Assembly: GCA_035575135.1 (NCBI GenBank)
Contig: DATLYE010000005.1
Location: 1-64,000, forward strand
DNA from: JANWXD01 sp035575135
GTDB taxonomy: Bacteria; Acidobacteriota; Terriglobia; Bryobacterales; Bryobacteraceae
DNA length: 64,000 bases
Reading direction: 5' to 3'
The notes below the pieces were generated by a model. That model saw nothing but the letters and a program-made list of their open reading frames with translations, searched no databases and was not told the origin of the DNA. Numbering within the stretch: position 1 is the first letter of the stretch; each line of letters starts with the position of its first letter. Made by a program: the position numbers and the translations under genes. Below, one piece after another: positions 28,831 through 38,546 of this stretch.

Positions 28831-29664
28831 ATGAAGGCGCTTTTCGAAGTTCTCGAACCCGGCGACAAAGACTGGGAGCTTGCCCGCGCCATTGACCCGG
28901 ACCGCCTCCCGGCCCACATCGCCGTCATCATGGACGGCAACGGCCGCTGGGCGCGCCAGCGCAACCTGCCCCGCGTGCGGGGCCATCAGGCGGGCATCAA
29001 GCCGGTGCGCATGACCGTGGAGACCTGCGCGCGAATGGGGATCGGCGCGCTCACCCTTTATGCTTTTTCCGTCGAGAACTGGAAACGGCCGCGCCAGGAA
29101 GTCGAGACGCTCTGGCGCCTGCTGCGCATCTACCTGCGCCGCGAACTGCCCAACCTGATGAAGCACCGCATCCGGCTGACCGCCATCGGGCGGCTGGATG
29201 GGCTTCCGGCCGACGCCCGCCGGGACCTGGAGGAGGTCGTGGAGGCCACCTCCCGCAACCGCGGCCTGCGCGTCAACCTCGCCATCAACTACGGCGGCCG
29301 CAGCGAGATCGTGGACGCCGTCAACGCCGTCATCGAGGAAGCACGCCGCAAGGGCCGCCTCTCCGCGCTCCGCATCACCGAGCAGGCGATCGCCCAGCAT
29401 CTCTACACCGCCGGCCAGCCCGACCCGGACCTGCTCATCCGCACCTCCGGCGAAATGCGCGTCAGCAATTTCCTGCTCTGGCAGATCGCCTACGCCGAAC
29501 TCTACGTCACGGAAACCCTCTGGCCGGACTTCACGCGCACCGAGCTTCTCCAGGCGATCCTGGACTTCCAGCGCCGCGAACGCCGCTTCGGCGGCCTCTC
29601 CGAGCCGGTCCGCCTCTCGGTTGCCGAGCGCTGGTGGGGACGGGTGAGCGCCTCGGCCCGATGA
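28831..29664 (+). CDS. uppS: Isoprenyl transferase (undecaprenyl diphosphate synthase)
   Basis: This is a cis-prenyltransferase that makes the C55 lipid carrier for peptidoglycan and polysaccharide synthesis. The signature HIAVIMDGNGRWA (catalytic D35) is followed by HQAGIKPVR, TLYAFSVENWKR, and near the end DLLIRTSGEMRVSNFLLWQIAYAELY, all standard. Length is 277 residues. The ATG at 28831 has GAGG about 7 nt upstream; a TTG 12 bp earlier is possible. The stop overlaps the start of cdsA (ATGA), so the two envelope-lipid genes are coupled, as in many bacteria. Confidence 0.95.
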   Translation: MKALFEVLEPGDKDWELARAIDPDRLPAHIAVIMDGNGRWARQRNLPRVRGHQAGIKPVRMTVETCARMGIGALTLYAFSVENWKRPRQEVETLWRLLRIYLRRELPNLMKHRIRLTAIGRLDGLPADARRDLEEVVEATSRNRGLRVNLAINYGGRSEIVDAVNAVIEEARRKGRLSALRITEQAIAQHLYTAGQPDPDLLIRTSGEMRVSNFLLWQIAYAELYVTETLWPDFTRTELLQAILDFQRRERRFGGLSEPVRLSVAERWWGRVSASAR

Positions 29665-30425
29665 TCCGGGTCCTCACCGCGCTCCTGCTGGCGCCCGCCG
29701 TCGTCGCCATCCTGCTCTGGGGTCCCCCCTGGCTGGTGCTGGCGCTCGTCGCCGCCGTGGCGCTGTTGTGCTTTCACGAATACGCCGGCATCGTGGCGGC
29801 CCACGGCCTGCCGCCGCCCGGGCCCGCCTCCTACGCCGCAGGGCTGGCCCTTCTGGTGGTTCGCGGCGAGGAGTTGCTGCTGCTCACGCTGTTCGCACTT
29901 GCGGCGCTGGCGCTCGCCGCCCGGGGAACCGAGCTCGCCAAGGTGCTCCCGCAGGCCGCCGCCGCGCTGCTCGGCGTGGCCTATGTCTTCGGCGGGCTGC
30001 GTTTCGCCCTGGAACTGCACGCCGAAAGCCCGTACTGGCTTCTGTTCGCGCTCGGACTCAACTGGGCCGGAGACACCGCGGCTTACTACACCGGGCGCGC
30101 CCTGGGCCGGCACAGGCTGGCGCCTCACCTCAGTCCTTCGAAGTCCTGGGAGGGCGCGGTCGCCTCGCTGGCCGCGGCGATCCTGTTCGGCGTAGTTTTT
30201 CTCGACCGCCTGCTGCCGGAGGTGGCGTGGGTCGCGCGGCTGACGCTTTCGGCGGCCGGCAATCTGGCCGGGCAACTGGGCGATCTGTGCGAGTCGGCGC
30301 TCAAACGCGGCGCCAACCTCAAGGACAGCGGCCGGCTGCTGCCCGGACACGGCGGATGGCTCGACCGCCTGGACAGCACCCTGTTTGCGCTGCCCGTGGT
30401 CTATTCTCTGTTACGTCTGCTGTAG
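29661..30425 (+). CDS. cdsA: Phosphatidate cytidylyltransferase
   Basis: This is a polytopic membrane protein of 254 residues that would make CDP-diacylglycerol from phosphatidate and CTP, the first step to all phospholipid head groups. The C-terminal family signature is visible: LSPSKSWEGAVASL, then LGDLCESALKRGANLKDSGRLLPGHGGWLDRLDS, with the conserved acidic and basic residues. GDTAAYYTGRALGR precedes it. About six hydrophobic segments fill the N-terminal half. The ATG at 29661 overlaps the uppS stop by 4 bp. Confidence 0.94.
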   Translation: MIRVLTALLLAPAVVAILLWGPPWLVLALVAAVALLCFHEYAGIVAAHGLPPPGPASYAAGLALLVVRGEELLLLTLFALAALALAARGTELAKVLPQAAAALLGVAYVFGGLRFALELHAESPYWLLFALGLNWAGDTAAYYTGRALGRHRLAPHLSPSKSWEGAVASLAAAILFGVVFLDRLLPEVAWVARLTLSAAGNLAGQLGDLCESALKRGANLKDSGRLLPGHGGWLDRLDSTLFALPVVYSLLRLL

Positions 30426-30453
30426 CGGGACGGGTCCCCGTCGCCGGAGCAAA

Positions 30454-30783
30454 CTACCAGCGCGGCGAGCGGCGTCCGCCCTTGCGTCCGCCTCCGCCGC
30501 CCCCGCGGCGCTCGCCGCCCCCGCTGCGGCTCGGAGCCGTCATCGGACGCGCCTCGTTCACCACCACGGCGCGCCCCATGAAGGTCTTGCCGTTGCAGGT
30601 CTGCAAGGCCGCCTCCGCCGCATCCCGGTTGTGAATTTCGACGAACCCGAACCCGCGCGGTTCGCCCGAAAAGCGGTCGCGAATCAACGCGACGCTGTCT
30701 ACCGTAACACCCGCCTGAGAAAACCAGTTCTCAAGATCCGCCTCACTGGCCTGATAGGGAAGGTTCCCCACGTACAACTTCAT
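30454..30783 (-). CDS. RRM-domain RNA-binding protein
   Basis: This 109-residue protein has one RNA-recognition motif: RNP2 is KLYVGNLPY at the very start and RNP1 is RGFGFVEI near residue 45. The tail is rich in Gly and Arg (GGGERRGGGGGGRKGGRR). Such small RRM proteins occur in several bacterial phyla and are often cold- or stress-induced. The ATG at 30783 puts RNP2 at the N-terminus as in the family and has purine-rich sequence upstream. It converges with cdsA with 28 bp between stops. The regulatory targets are unknown. Confidence 0.92.
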   Translation of the reverse strand: MKLYVGNLPYQASEADLENWFSQAGVTVDSVALIRDRFSGEPRGFGFVEIHNRDAAEAALQTCNGKTFMGRAVVVNEARPMTAPSRSGGGERRGGGGGGRKGGRRSPRW

Positions 30784-30975
30784 CTCTCTCGAATCTCCTC
30801 GGCGCCCTTTTCGAGCGCCTGATGTCACTGAAGAGGCAGACAGGAAGCCGCCGGCAGCTCAGGAAAGCAACGGTTAGCTGAGGGAGACTCTGACGCTCAC
30901 AGTGCAGCCTCCATCATCCCACATTGCGGCCCCCATGTCAAAGTCAAAGCGCTCGCCGGCGCCGCCCGCGGCGGC

Positions 30976-31956
30976 TCACGGATTGTCCCCGCCCAGACCG
31001 TGCCGCGCGCCGCAGCGCCGGCAGAACGTCACCGGCTCCGTGTTGTCCACCCGGTGGGCCACAGGCTTCGAGGCGCGCAGATACGCGAAAACTCCCTTCA
31101 GATCCTCTTCCGTCATGTGCCGGTAGTAGCCCCAAAGCATGATGGGGTTCAGGCGCCGTGCTCCTACCCGCCCGGTGCGCATCACCTCCACGAAGAGCGT
31201 CTCATCGTAATACGGGATACCGGAGGCGTGCGGCGTCAAATTCGCCGCAGCGACCGTTCCCCAGGGACCGCTCAACACAAACCCGCCCGCAAAATCCATC
31301 CCCGCCAGAGAGCGGAAATCCGGTCCCTTCGGCGTGTGGCAGGCGTCGCAGTGCGCCAGGCGCGCATAGTAGGCGCCGCGACGCACGGGCGTGGACAGAT
31401 CCGGAGGCGGAACCGAGCCGACCGGCACCGGAGCCTGCAAAGCGGTGCGGACGGCTTCCGGCAACTCCGACTTGCCAGGGTCGTGGTGCACCGGCGGCAG
31501 CGACCGCAGATAGGCGATCACCGAGGCCAGATCGTCGTCCGACAGGATCCGGAAATTCAGATAGGGCATCTGCGGGAACAGCACGCGCCCGTCCCGCCCG
31601 ATACCGTCGCGGATCGCGCGGGCCAGTTCCTGGTCGCTCCACCGCCCGATGCCGGTCTCCGGATCCGGAGTGATGTTGGACGCCACCAGCCGGAACGGAA
31701 TGGTTTTCTCCGGAAAGACGCTGCCGGCGCCCTGGCGCCCCGGCTTGGGAGGAGCGCCCGTGGCCTGCCAGTCCACATCGGAATGACACGCAAAACACGC
31801 CATGACTCCCTCCACCAGGTAGCGCCCGCGTTCCAGACGCCGCTCGCGCTGCTGCGCCGTCGCTTCCTTCTGTGGTCGCTGTCCAGCCCCGCAGCCCCAG
31901 GCCCAGATCACAAACGATAGCAGCCCTGCCGTCCGCACTACCGTTCCCGCCTGCAT
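30976..31956 (-). CDS. Diheme cytochrome c (exported, possible lipoprotein)
   Basis: The sequence has an N-terminal hydrophobic signal ending AWGCGAG, a possible but non-ideal lipobox. Two heme c motifs follow, CFACH near residue 54 and CDACH near residue 204, with later Met residues as candidate axial ligands. A third Cys pair, CRRCG, sits near the C-terminus without the heme histidine. The 326-residue length and two-domain layout fit the diheme c-type cytochromes that pass electrons from periplasmic dehydrogenases. No dehydrogenase is adjacent, so the partner is unknown. Confidence 0.88.
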   Translation of the reverse strand: MQAGTVVRTAGLLSFVIWAWGCGAGQRPQKEATAQQRERRLERGRYLVEGVMACFACHSDVDWQATGAPPKPGRQGAGSVFPEKTIPFRLVASNITPDPETGIGRWSDQELARAIRDGIGRDGRVLFPQMPYLNFRILSDDDLASVIAYLRSLPPVHHDPGKSELPEAVRTALQAPVPVGSVPPPDLSTPVRRGAYYARLAHCDACHTPKGPDFRSLAGMDFAGGFVLSGPWGTVAAANLTPHASGIPYYDETLFVEVMRTGRVGARRLNPIMLWGYYRHMTEEDLKGVFAYLRASKPVAHRVDNTEPVTFCRRCGARHGLGGDNP

Positions 31957-32152
31957 CGGATCCCCCTCTCGATCGAATTCTCGGGAGTCGGCGTTCCGCC
32001 GGCTCGCCGAACTGCGGCAAAAGTCCGACTAGTGTAGCATGGTGCGGCTCCCCGCCGTCGCCGCGGGCGGTGCTTTCCCTCTCGCCCGTCCCTGTCCGTA
32101 CCTCGTCCTTCCGCCTGCTATCATGGCGGGGGAACCGAAACGGGAGGTTCCG

Positions 32153-32995
32153 ATGCAAACCACGCGCAGAGAGGTGCTCGGCTGGATGGCCACAGCAACA
32201 ATCGCGAACGCCCAGCGGCAGGCGGACGGGGTCCGATACGTGCGGTTTCGCCGCGGCACGGCCGTCTCCTACGGCATCCTGGACGGCGACACGATTCGCG
32301 CCTTGCGCGGCGATCTGTTCGGCGCGCACGAGGAAACCGGCGAACGCCTGCCGGCCGGCAGCGTCAAGCTGCTCTATCCCTGCGAGCCGCCCAAAGTGCT
32401 CGCCGTCGGACTCAACTACCGCAGCCACCTGGGCGGCCGTCCTGCGCCCTCGCGCCCCGAGATCTTCTATAAGCCGGTCACGGCCCTGCAAAACCCCGGC
32501 GATCCCATCGTCATCCCCAAAGACGCGCACAACGTGCATTACGAAGGGGAGCTGGTCGTGGTGATCGGCCGCCGCCTCAGAAACGCCTCCCTCGAGGAGG
32601 CGCGCGCGGCCATCTTCGGCTACACCTGCGGCAACGACGTCAGCGAGCGCGACTGGCAGAACGGCCCGGACAAAGACCTGCAATGGTGGCGCGCCAAAGG
32701 CGCCGATACCTTTGCGCCCCTCGGTCCGGCCATTTTGCGCGGCGCCGACGCCGGAAAGCGCCTGCTGCGCACGCGCTTGAACGGCGAGGTCGTTCAGGAG
32801 CAGTACGTGACGGATCTCATTTTTGACCCGCCCGCCATCGTCAGCTGGGTCAGCCGCTACGTGACCCTGACTCCCGGCGACGTGATTTACACCGGCACGC
32901 CCGGCACGACGCGCCCCATGAAACCCGGCGATGTGGTCGAAGTGGAAATCGAAGGCATCGGCGTGCTGCGGAATCCTGTGGCGGCGGCGTCCTGA
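32153..32995 (+). CDS. Fumarylacetoacetate hydrolase (FAH) family protein with twin-arginine-like leader
   Basis: The FAH core covers residues 60-280, with PPKVLAVGLNYRSH, the metal-site stretch VHYEGELVVVIG, GYTCGNDVSERDWQ, and the C-terminal TLTPGDVIYTGTPGT. These fit 2-keto-4-pentenoate hydratase and related C-C hydrolases; the substrate is not predictable. The start is ATG at 32153, with GGGAGG 7 nt upstream. The N-terminus MQTTRREVLGWMATATIANAQ looks like a short Tat signal, unusual for this mostly cytoplasmic family but common for acidobacterial catabolic enzymes. An ATG at 32039 would add low-complexity sequence and is rejected. Confidence 0.88.
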   Translation: MQTTRREVLGWMATATIANAQRQADGVRYVRFRRGTAVSYGILDGDTIRALRGDLFGAHEETGERLPAGSVKLLYPCEPPKVLAVGLNYRSHLGGRPAPSRPEIFYKPVTALQNPGDPIVIPKDAHNVHYEGELVVVIGRRLRNASLEEARAAIFGYTCGNDVSERDWQNGPDKDLQWWRAKGADTFAPLGPAILRGADAGKRLLRTRLNGEVVQEQYVTDLIFDPPAIVSWVSRYVTLTPGDVIYTGTPGTTRPMKPGDVVEVEIEGIGVLRNPVAAAS

Positions 32996-33016
32996 ACCGG
33001 CCCGATCCGAGACGGC

Positions 33017-33047
33017 GCAGGCGGCCGGCAAACCTTCGGCCGCCTGC
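33017..33047. other. Perfect 11-bp GC-rich stem-loop between the FAH gene and nuoB
   Basis: GCAGGCGGCCG at 33017-33027 pairs exactly with CGGCCGCCTGC at 33037-33047 around a 9-nt loop. There is no T-run on either side, so a classical intrinsic terminator is doubtful. It could be a T-less terminator, an mRNA-stabilising hairpin, or an attenuator for nuoB, which starts 38 bp later. Confidence 0.6.
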
Positions 33048-33084
33048 CGGGATGGTATGATGATTCGGTAGCTGGGGACTGGCG

Positions 33085-33648
<564 letters not shown>

Positions 33649-33651
33649 GGT

Positions 33652-34326
33652 GTGGCTCCGGTTGCCTTCTTCTGCAGCCCTGAGGCGATCTGGCGGGCGG
33701 CGCTGCTTGCCCGCTGCGAGTGGCTCGAACACGGTTTCGGTACGCGGCAGACGGTCTGGGACGCTTCCGAACGGCTGGCCTCGGCAAAGCAGATCCACTC
33801 GGGCCGCTGCCTGTATGCCGCGGCTCCCGGCCGCCTCGGGGAAGCTGACGCCCTGATCACAGACCGGCCCGGCCTTCTGCTGGGCGTGCGGACGGCTGAT
33901 TGCCTGCCGCTGCTGGTCGCGGACCCGGAACACCGGGCGGTCGCTGCGATCCATGCCGGCTGGCGCGGGCTTGTGGCGGGAATCCTGGCGGAGGTCCTCC
34001 GCCGGATGGCGGAGCGCTTCGGCTCGCGTCCCGAAGCCTTGCTTGTGGCGGTGGGTCCCGCCATCGGGTCCTGCTGCTACGAAGTCGGCCCGGAAGTGGC
34101 CGCACAGTTCCGGCAGCTTTTCCCCGAGCGGGAGGACCTCTGCGGAAGGACCCGCCTGGATTTGGCCGAAGCCGCCCGCCGCCAGCTTCGTGCCGCCGGC
34201 GTCAGGGAGGAACGGCTGGCCGTGGCAGGCATCTGTACTCGCTGCCGCGCGGAGGAATTTTATTCCTGGCGCCGCGACGGCCCACGCACCGGCCGCATGC
34301 TCTCTGTCATCGGGATTCGGGCCTGA
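33652..34326 (+). CDS. pgeF: Polyphenol oxidase / peptidoglycan-editing factor family protein (YfiH/PgeF type)
   Basis: The family's three-residue metal site is recognisable: H in KQIHSG, C in RTADCLPLL, and H in AIHAGWRGLVAG. It is followed by VGPAIGSCCYEV and GICTRCR. Family members have been described as copper-type multi-phenol oxidases and, in E. coli, as removing wrongly inserted L-Ser from peptidoglycan precursors. The start is GTG at 33652, 3 bp after the nuoB stop, so the two are likely co-transcribed. Length is 224 residues, slightly short for the family but complete in motifs. Confidence 0.9.
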   Translation: MAPVAFFCSPEAIWRAALLARCEWLEHGFGTRQTVWDASERLASAKQIHSGRCLYAAAPGRLGEADALITDRPGLLLGVRTADCLPLLVADPEHRAVAAIHAGWRGLVAGILAEVLRRMAERFGSRPEALLVAVGPAIGSCCYEVGPEVAAQFRQLFPEREDLCGRTRLDLAEAARRQLRAAGVREERLAVAGICTRCRAEEFYSWRRDGPRTGRMLSVIGIRA

Positions 34327-34334
34327 AAACACCA

Positions 34335-34361
34335 GGGGCGCGGGAAGGGATCCCGCGCCCC
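34335..34361. terminator. Strong stem-loop between convergent pgeF and dksA-like genes
   Basis: GGGGCGCGGG at 34335-34344 pairs perfectly with CCCGCGCCCC at 34352-34361 around a 7-nt loop. It lies in the 51-bp gap between two convergent stop codons. On the minus strand it is followed by TGGTGTTTT, a weak U-tract. It probably ends the dksA-like transcript and may block read-through both ways. Confidence 0.7.
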
Positions 34362-34377
34362 GCAACTGCAACGACGA

Positions 34378-34761
34378 TTATGCCGCGTCTACGAGGAACT
34401 CTTCGAGGATCTCCTCGCCGCGTTCCTGCTGGCGGTCGGCGATTTCCTGACACTTCAGACAGTAGGCCGCCCAGGGAACGGCCTGAAGGCGCTTCGGGCT
34501 GATCTCCTCGTCGCAGTGGACACAGATGCCGAACGTACCTTCATCAATGCGCCGGAGAGCGGCTCGAACCTGGCGAAACAACTGGGACTCGCGATCCAGA
34601 TTGCGAATGGCGAGCTCGCGTTCAGCCGCGAACTGGACCTCGTCGAGGGCGTCCGCAGCTTTTTCGATGGCGATTCCCTCGCGCTTGCGCAGAACCTTGG
34701 CAAGCTCGGCCTGCTTTTCTTCCAGAATCTGTTTGAATCGGTTCAGTTCGGTCTTCGTCAT
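34378..34761 (-). CDS. DksA/TraR family zinc-finger protein
   Basis: This 127-residue protein has an N-terminal coiled-coil (KQILEEKQAELAKVLRKREG ...) and a C4 zinc finger (CVHCDEEI ... YCLKCQE). DksA-type proteins enter the RNA polymerase secondary channel and, with ppGpp, tune initiation at rRNA and amino-acid genes. The coiled-coil tip carries the acidic stretch DALDE, in line with the acidic tip needed for that activity. The ATG at 34761 has AAGGAG upstream. It is shorter than E. coli DksA and closer to the C4-type DksA-like proteins of soil bacteria. Confidence 0.92.
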   Translation of the reverse strand: MTKTELNRFKQILEEKQAELAKVLRKREGIAIEKAADALDEVQFAAERELAIRNLDRESQLFRQVRAALRRIDEGTFGICVHCDEEISPKRLQAVPWAAYCLKCQEIADRQQERGEEILEEFLVDAA

Positions 34762-34862
34762 GGTCCCAATGCTCCTTTTCGGCCGGAGACGCGGTTACGT
34801 TCCGGTTTCGAATCGTCCACCGCATTTGGATGCGGATCTTCACAGAATGGTTGCATAAAATC

Positions 34863-34879
34863 TTAGCGCAGTTCGCTAA
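34863..34879. promoter_or_regulatory. Small dyad in the divergent intergenic region
   Basis: TTAGCG-CAGTT-CGCTAA is a perfect 6-bp inverted repeat, placed about 100 bp upstream of the dksA-like start and about 190 bp upstream of the divergent membrane-protein gene. It sits in the most A/T-rich part of this 311-bp gap. It could be an operator, but no binding protein can be named. Further along, ACCCCC/GGGGGT at 34961-34980 forms another small hairpin. Nothing else was recognised in the gap. Confidence 0.35.
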
Positions 34880-35072
34880 AATGACTTCGCCTGTGGCCTC
34901 CGCCAGCACTTGCACTCCGAATTCCAATGCAACCGCGGAGGGGTGTGCCTAAAGAACTTAACCCCCACTCTCCCGGGGGTACTGTTATTGACGCAAACGC
35001 TCATCGAAAGTTTCAGCCTCCGCACCGATTTTGCCCTTCCGGCGCCGCCCGCCCCGGATGGTATGATTGAGC

Positions 35073-36707
35073 ATGTTCCGGCGCGTCTTTGCCTCCGGCT
35101 GCCTCCTGCTTGGCATTATCCTCTTCTCGGCAAACGGGTTATCGGTACTCCCCTATCCCGGAGTCCAGCAGGACGAGGTCCTGTTTGCCGCCGGTATCTA
35201 CGGGCCCGAATACTGCCCGTTCTCGATCGCTATCGCCGGGCGCACGATCCCCTTAATGCTGCTTGAGTACCTGGGCGCGCTCAAAAGCTGGCTGTACAGT
35301 CCGATCGTAAAGCTCTGGGAGCCTTCACCCTGGTCGGTCCGCCTCCCCGTCCTGTTGGTGGGTGTTATTACCATCGCCGCCTTCTTCCAATTCACGCGGG
35401 CCGTGGCGGGAACCACGGCGGCAGCTTTGGCTACGGCACTTCTTGCCACCGATACGACGTTTTTGCTCACGACGGTCTTCGACTGGGGCCCCGTCGCTCT
35501 CCAGCACCTGCTGACCCTCGCCGGGCTGTGCGCGCTGGTCCGCTTTGATCGAACCGGATCCCGCTGGGCGTTGCGGGGCGGCTGGTTCTGCTTCGGACTT
35601 GCGTTATGGAACAAGGCGCTGTTTGTCTGGACGCTGGGCGGGATGATCGTCGCCGCCGCCGTCGTCCTGCACGGTGCAATCCGGCGGCACTGGACCCGGC
35701 GGAACGTCGCGGAAGCGGTGATTTGCTTCTTGCTGGGTGCCTGGCCGCTCCTGTGGTTCAATGTCCGCGAGCCGGGAGCCACCTTCCGTTTCGGTGCCGA
35801 ACAGGAACTCGAGAACTTCCGGGACAAACTGTACGTGCTGCGGAGCAGTCTGGACGGCAGCGGCCTGCTCGGCTACATCGTGCGCGAGGACGGCGGCGGT
35901 GCTTCTCCGGCACAGCCGGAATCGAGCTGGGAGGCGTGGTCGGTGGAGGTGAGCCGCGCAGTAGGTTCCGTGCGCGCTACGCCGTTTCCCTGGCTCGCGG
36001 CAGCGAGCCTGTTGCTGCTTGCCTGGCTGCGGCGCACGCCGGCATGGAAGCCGCTGTGGTTCGCTCTGATCACGCCGGCGGTTGCGTGGGTGCAGATGCT
36101 GGCGACCGGCGGCGCGGGCGGCTCGGTGCACCACGTCGTGCTGCTGTGGCCGTGGCCGCACTTTTTTGCCGCGACCGCCGTCGCGGAAGCGGGCCGGCGG
36201 ATCCACAGCCGAATCGGGATCGGTGCGGCGGCGTCGGCCGTTGCCGCCGTCTGCGGCTGGAGCCTCCTCGTCACCAACCAGTACCGGGTTCAACTGATCC
36301 GCTACGGAGCGGCAGGCTCCTGGACGGATGCCATCTATGCCTTGTCGGAGTCGCTGCGGCACATCCGCGCCACGGAGATTTACGTGACCGACTGGGGCAT
36401 CCTCGATCCCCTCCGGTTTCTCCATCGCGGGCGCCTGCCGCTGAGAGAAGCATCGGCAGTGTTGCGGAAGGAGCAACCGAGCGAGGCGGAGCGGGGAGAG
36501 CTGCGCGAGCGGCTGGCCAACCCGGGCGGCGTCTTCGTCGGGCACGTGGACGGCGAAGAGCAGTTTGCCGGCGTCAATGCCCGCCTGCTCGAACTGGCGC
36601 GAAAGGAGGGCTACGAAAAAGTGCGCCGCTACATTGTGCGGGACCGCCACGGACGTGCCGTGTTCGAGGTCTTCGGATTCCGGCGGCGCTCAGCGAACCC
36701 CGATTGA
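35073..36707 (+). CDS. Polytopic GT39/ArnT-like membrane glycosyltransferase (putative)
   Basis: This is a 544-residue protein with about ten hydrophobic segments and a soluble C-terminal domain of roughly 130 residues. The first periplasmic loop contains QQDEVLFAAGIYG, matching the acidic D-E motif expected in the catalytic loop of GT-C type mannosyl/arabinosyl transferases. Such enzymes use polyprenyl-phosphate sugars on the outer face of the inner membrane. The substrate is unknown. The ATG at 35073 has a poor ribosome-binding site; a TTG 6 bp upstream is equally possible. It converges with the next gene with an 18-bp overlap. Confidence 0.7.
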   Translation: MFRRVFASGCLLLGIILFSANGLSVLPYPGVQQDEVLFAAGIYGPEYCPFSIAIAGRTIPLMLLEYLGALKSWLYSPIVKLWEPSPWSVRLPVLLVGVITIAAFFQFTRAVAGTTAAALATALLATDTTFLLTTVFDWGPVALQHLLTLAGLCALVRFDRTGSRWALRGGWFCFGLALWNKALFVWTLGGMIVAAAVVLHGAIRRHWTRRNVAEAVICFLLGAWPLLWFNVREPGATFRFGAEQELENFRDKLYVLRSSLDGSGLLGYIVREDGGGASPAQPESSWEAWSVEVSRAVGSVRATPFPWLAAASLLLLAWLRRTPAWKPLWFALITPAVAWVQMLATGGAGGSVHHVVLLWPWPHFFAATAVAEAGRRIHSRIGIGAAASAVAAVCGWSLLVTNQYRVQLIRYGAAGSWTDAIYALSESLRHIRATEIYVTDWGILDPLRFLHRGRLPLREASAVLRKEQPSEAERGELRERLANPGGVFVGHVDGEEQFAGVNARLLELARKEGYEKVRRYIVRDRHGRAVFEVFGFRRRSANPD

Positions 36708-38546
36708 GCCGAACACGAGTCCGAGCGGCCGGCCGTCTTCCGGGCGCGCAAAGGTGCGGTCCACCTCGAGCACGACGCGCAGTTCGCCGGCCTGCGCCAG
36801 CTTGTCCGGCAGCGGGAGGGCAACTTCGAACGGAGCATTGCCGCGGCGCAGAGCCACGGGCTCGAAGGTATGGCCGTCCACGCGGACGCGGAGGTGCACG
36901 GGCCCGGAGCGGACCTGCTCCTGCGGGCAGAAGCCGGCGAGCCGCAACGTGCGGCCGGGGCCGCCCAGACGCAGCGTGGCTTGGCGCGGCATCCAGCGAT
37001 AGCCGGCTTCGATCGGATACCATTCCGGGCCGAGGAAGGAGGCAAACAGGGGATTGCCGGCATCGATTCTACGAGGGAGTTCGCTCCGCGACCAGCGGCT
37101 GCGCGCCAGGGCGTAGTATGGCCCCGTCACATTCCGCAGCCGGTCGCCGGCCGCATCGTAGACGACCGCTTGCTTGTGCTCGAGCGCCTCGAGCGCCACG
37201 GCCGCGGGAAGGATGAATTCATTTATGTCACCGAGCTCCGGATGATCTTCGATGTTCTCTTCGGCCCCGGGGGCCAGATACACGTGAGTAAGTCCGAGTA
37301 ACCGGTAGGGCTTGTCGAAAACCGCGGTCCAGAACAGGTCCGTGGTGACGCCGGTGAGCAGAATCGTTTTGGAGGGGTGCAGCTGCCGGGCGCGAGCCAA
37401 GCCATAGACGAGCGTGCGCGCCATCCGGCCGCGCTCGAAATGCCAGCGCAGCGTGGTGCGCGCCACGGGAATGGAAACGCCAAGATAAATTGCCGCAAGC
37501 ACGAGGGCCAGCAGGCGCCGCCAGCCTCGGGCTTCCCAGCCGCGGGCCACCGCCCAGGCTCCCAAAACGGCCAAGCCACTGACGGGCGCCGCCAGATAGT
37601 AATCCGACACGTGGCCGCTAAAGGGGAGAAACGGCGCCAGCAGGGCGAGAAACCACAAAAAGGCGAAAACGAATGGCCACCGCCGGTGCCCTAGCTGCCA
37701 GATTAGGAATCCCACGAGACCCGCCGTAAGGGCGGCGGTGGCCACGGGCGCCCAGGGGCCGAACTCCGGCCACACCGGAGTGAGCCGCACGGGGCCGAGG
37801 GCCATCTCCCAGTAGCGCCACAGCGCCTGCAGCATGCTGGCATCGAGGCGCGGCGCATACACGCCGGTTTCGGGCTTCGGCGCCACCAACAGGTGGCCGA
37901 GACCGTACAAGCCGGAGGGCACAAACAGCCACAGCGTTTTGCGGAAGTGGGCGCGCGCCCAGAACCAGGTATAGGCCGCGGCGATCACGGGGTAAACGAC
38001 ATTGATTTCGAGCGCTCCGAACCCGAGAAGGAACGAGACCCACTGCGCGATCCAGTAGCTGCGGCGGCCGGTTTCGCCGTAGCGGATGAGCAGCCACAGG
38101 CTCAGCAGCACGAAGAACGCACACAGAATCTGGTTGTAGGAGGACGTCCAGGCCAGCGCCGCGGCCAGCACGCTGGAGCAGGCCCAGAACAGCGGGGCCA
38201 GAAATCCGGCAAGCCGCGAGTGCGTGATGCGCCGCACGATCCAGGCCAGAAGCACCAGGTTGGCCAACTGCGTCAGGTGAACCGCGATTCGGAACGGAAC
38301 GGCGTTGAGTCCGAACAGAGCATAGAAAGCCAGAAAGAAGCCCCGCTCGCTCAAGGGGCGGATAGTGCCGAAGGAACGGGGAACGAACAGCGCATGGGCC
38401 AGATCGCGCCAGCTGTGCACATGGAGGCTCAGGTTGAGCCAGGCGAAATCATCCTGGTGGAACCAGATCCGGAGTCCGAGCCAGTAGAACGCCAGAAAGA
38501 AGGCGGCCGGCGCGAGCCACCAGGCCGCGCGCAGGGCCCGACTCAT
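36690..38546 (-). CDS. Large polytopic membrane protein, GT-C-like, with C-terminal soluble domain
   Basis: This 618-residue protein has at least ten transmembrane segments in residues 1-370. An early loop contains WFHQDDFAWLNLS, the D-D motif expected for the catalytic loop of GT-C glycosyltransferases. The C-terminal 200 residues look soluble and beta-rich (GPVHLRVRVDGHTFEPVALRRG). It overlaps the start of the downstream lipoprotein gene by 4 bp (ATGA), so the two are coupled and may act together in envelope glycosylation. The family assignment is from topology and the acidic loop motif, not from strong similarity. Confidence 0.65.
   Translation of the reverse strand: MSRALRAAWWLAPAAFFLAFYWLGLRIWFHQDDFAWLNLSLHVHSWRDLAHALFVPRSFGTIRPLSERGFFLAFYALFGLNAVPFRIAVHLTQLANLVLLAWIVRRITHSRLAGFLAPLFWACSSVLAAALAWTSSYNQILCAFFVLLSLWLLIRYGETGRRSYWIAQWVSFLLGFGALEINVVYPVIAAAYTWFWARAHFRKTLWLFVPSGLYGLGHLLVAPKPETGVYAPRLDASMLQALWRYWEMALGPVRLTPVWPEFGPWAPVATAALTAGLVGFLIWQLGHRRWPFVFAFLWFLALLAPFLPFSGHVSDYYLAAPVSGLAVLGAWAVARGWEARGWRRLLALVLAAIYLGVSIPVARTTLRWHFERGRMARTLVYGLARARQLHPSKTILLTGVTTDLFWTAVFDKPYRLLGLTHVYLAPGAEENIEDHPELGDINEFILPAAVALEALEHKQAVVYDAAGDRLRNVTGPYYALARSRWSRSELPRRIDAGNPLFASFLGPEWYPIEAGYRWMPRQATLRLGGPGRTLRLAGFCPQEQVRSGPVHLRVRVDGHTFEPVALRRGNAPFEVALPLPDKLAQAGELRVVLEVDRTFARPEDGRPLGLVFGSIGVR

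Noticed and set aside
34961..34980. ACCCCC/GGGGGT hairpin as a terminator or riboswitch
   Set aside because: Short stem, no T-run and no recognisable riboswitch core; mentioned only as a small hairpin.
35606..37216. 536-residue plus-strand frame overlapping two membrane-protein genes
   Set aside because: Arg/Ala/Gly-rich shadow; both real genes have clear transmembrane patterns.
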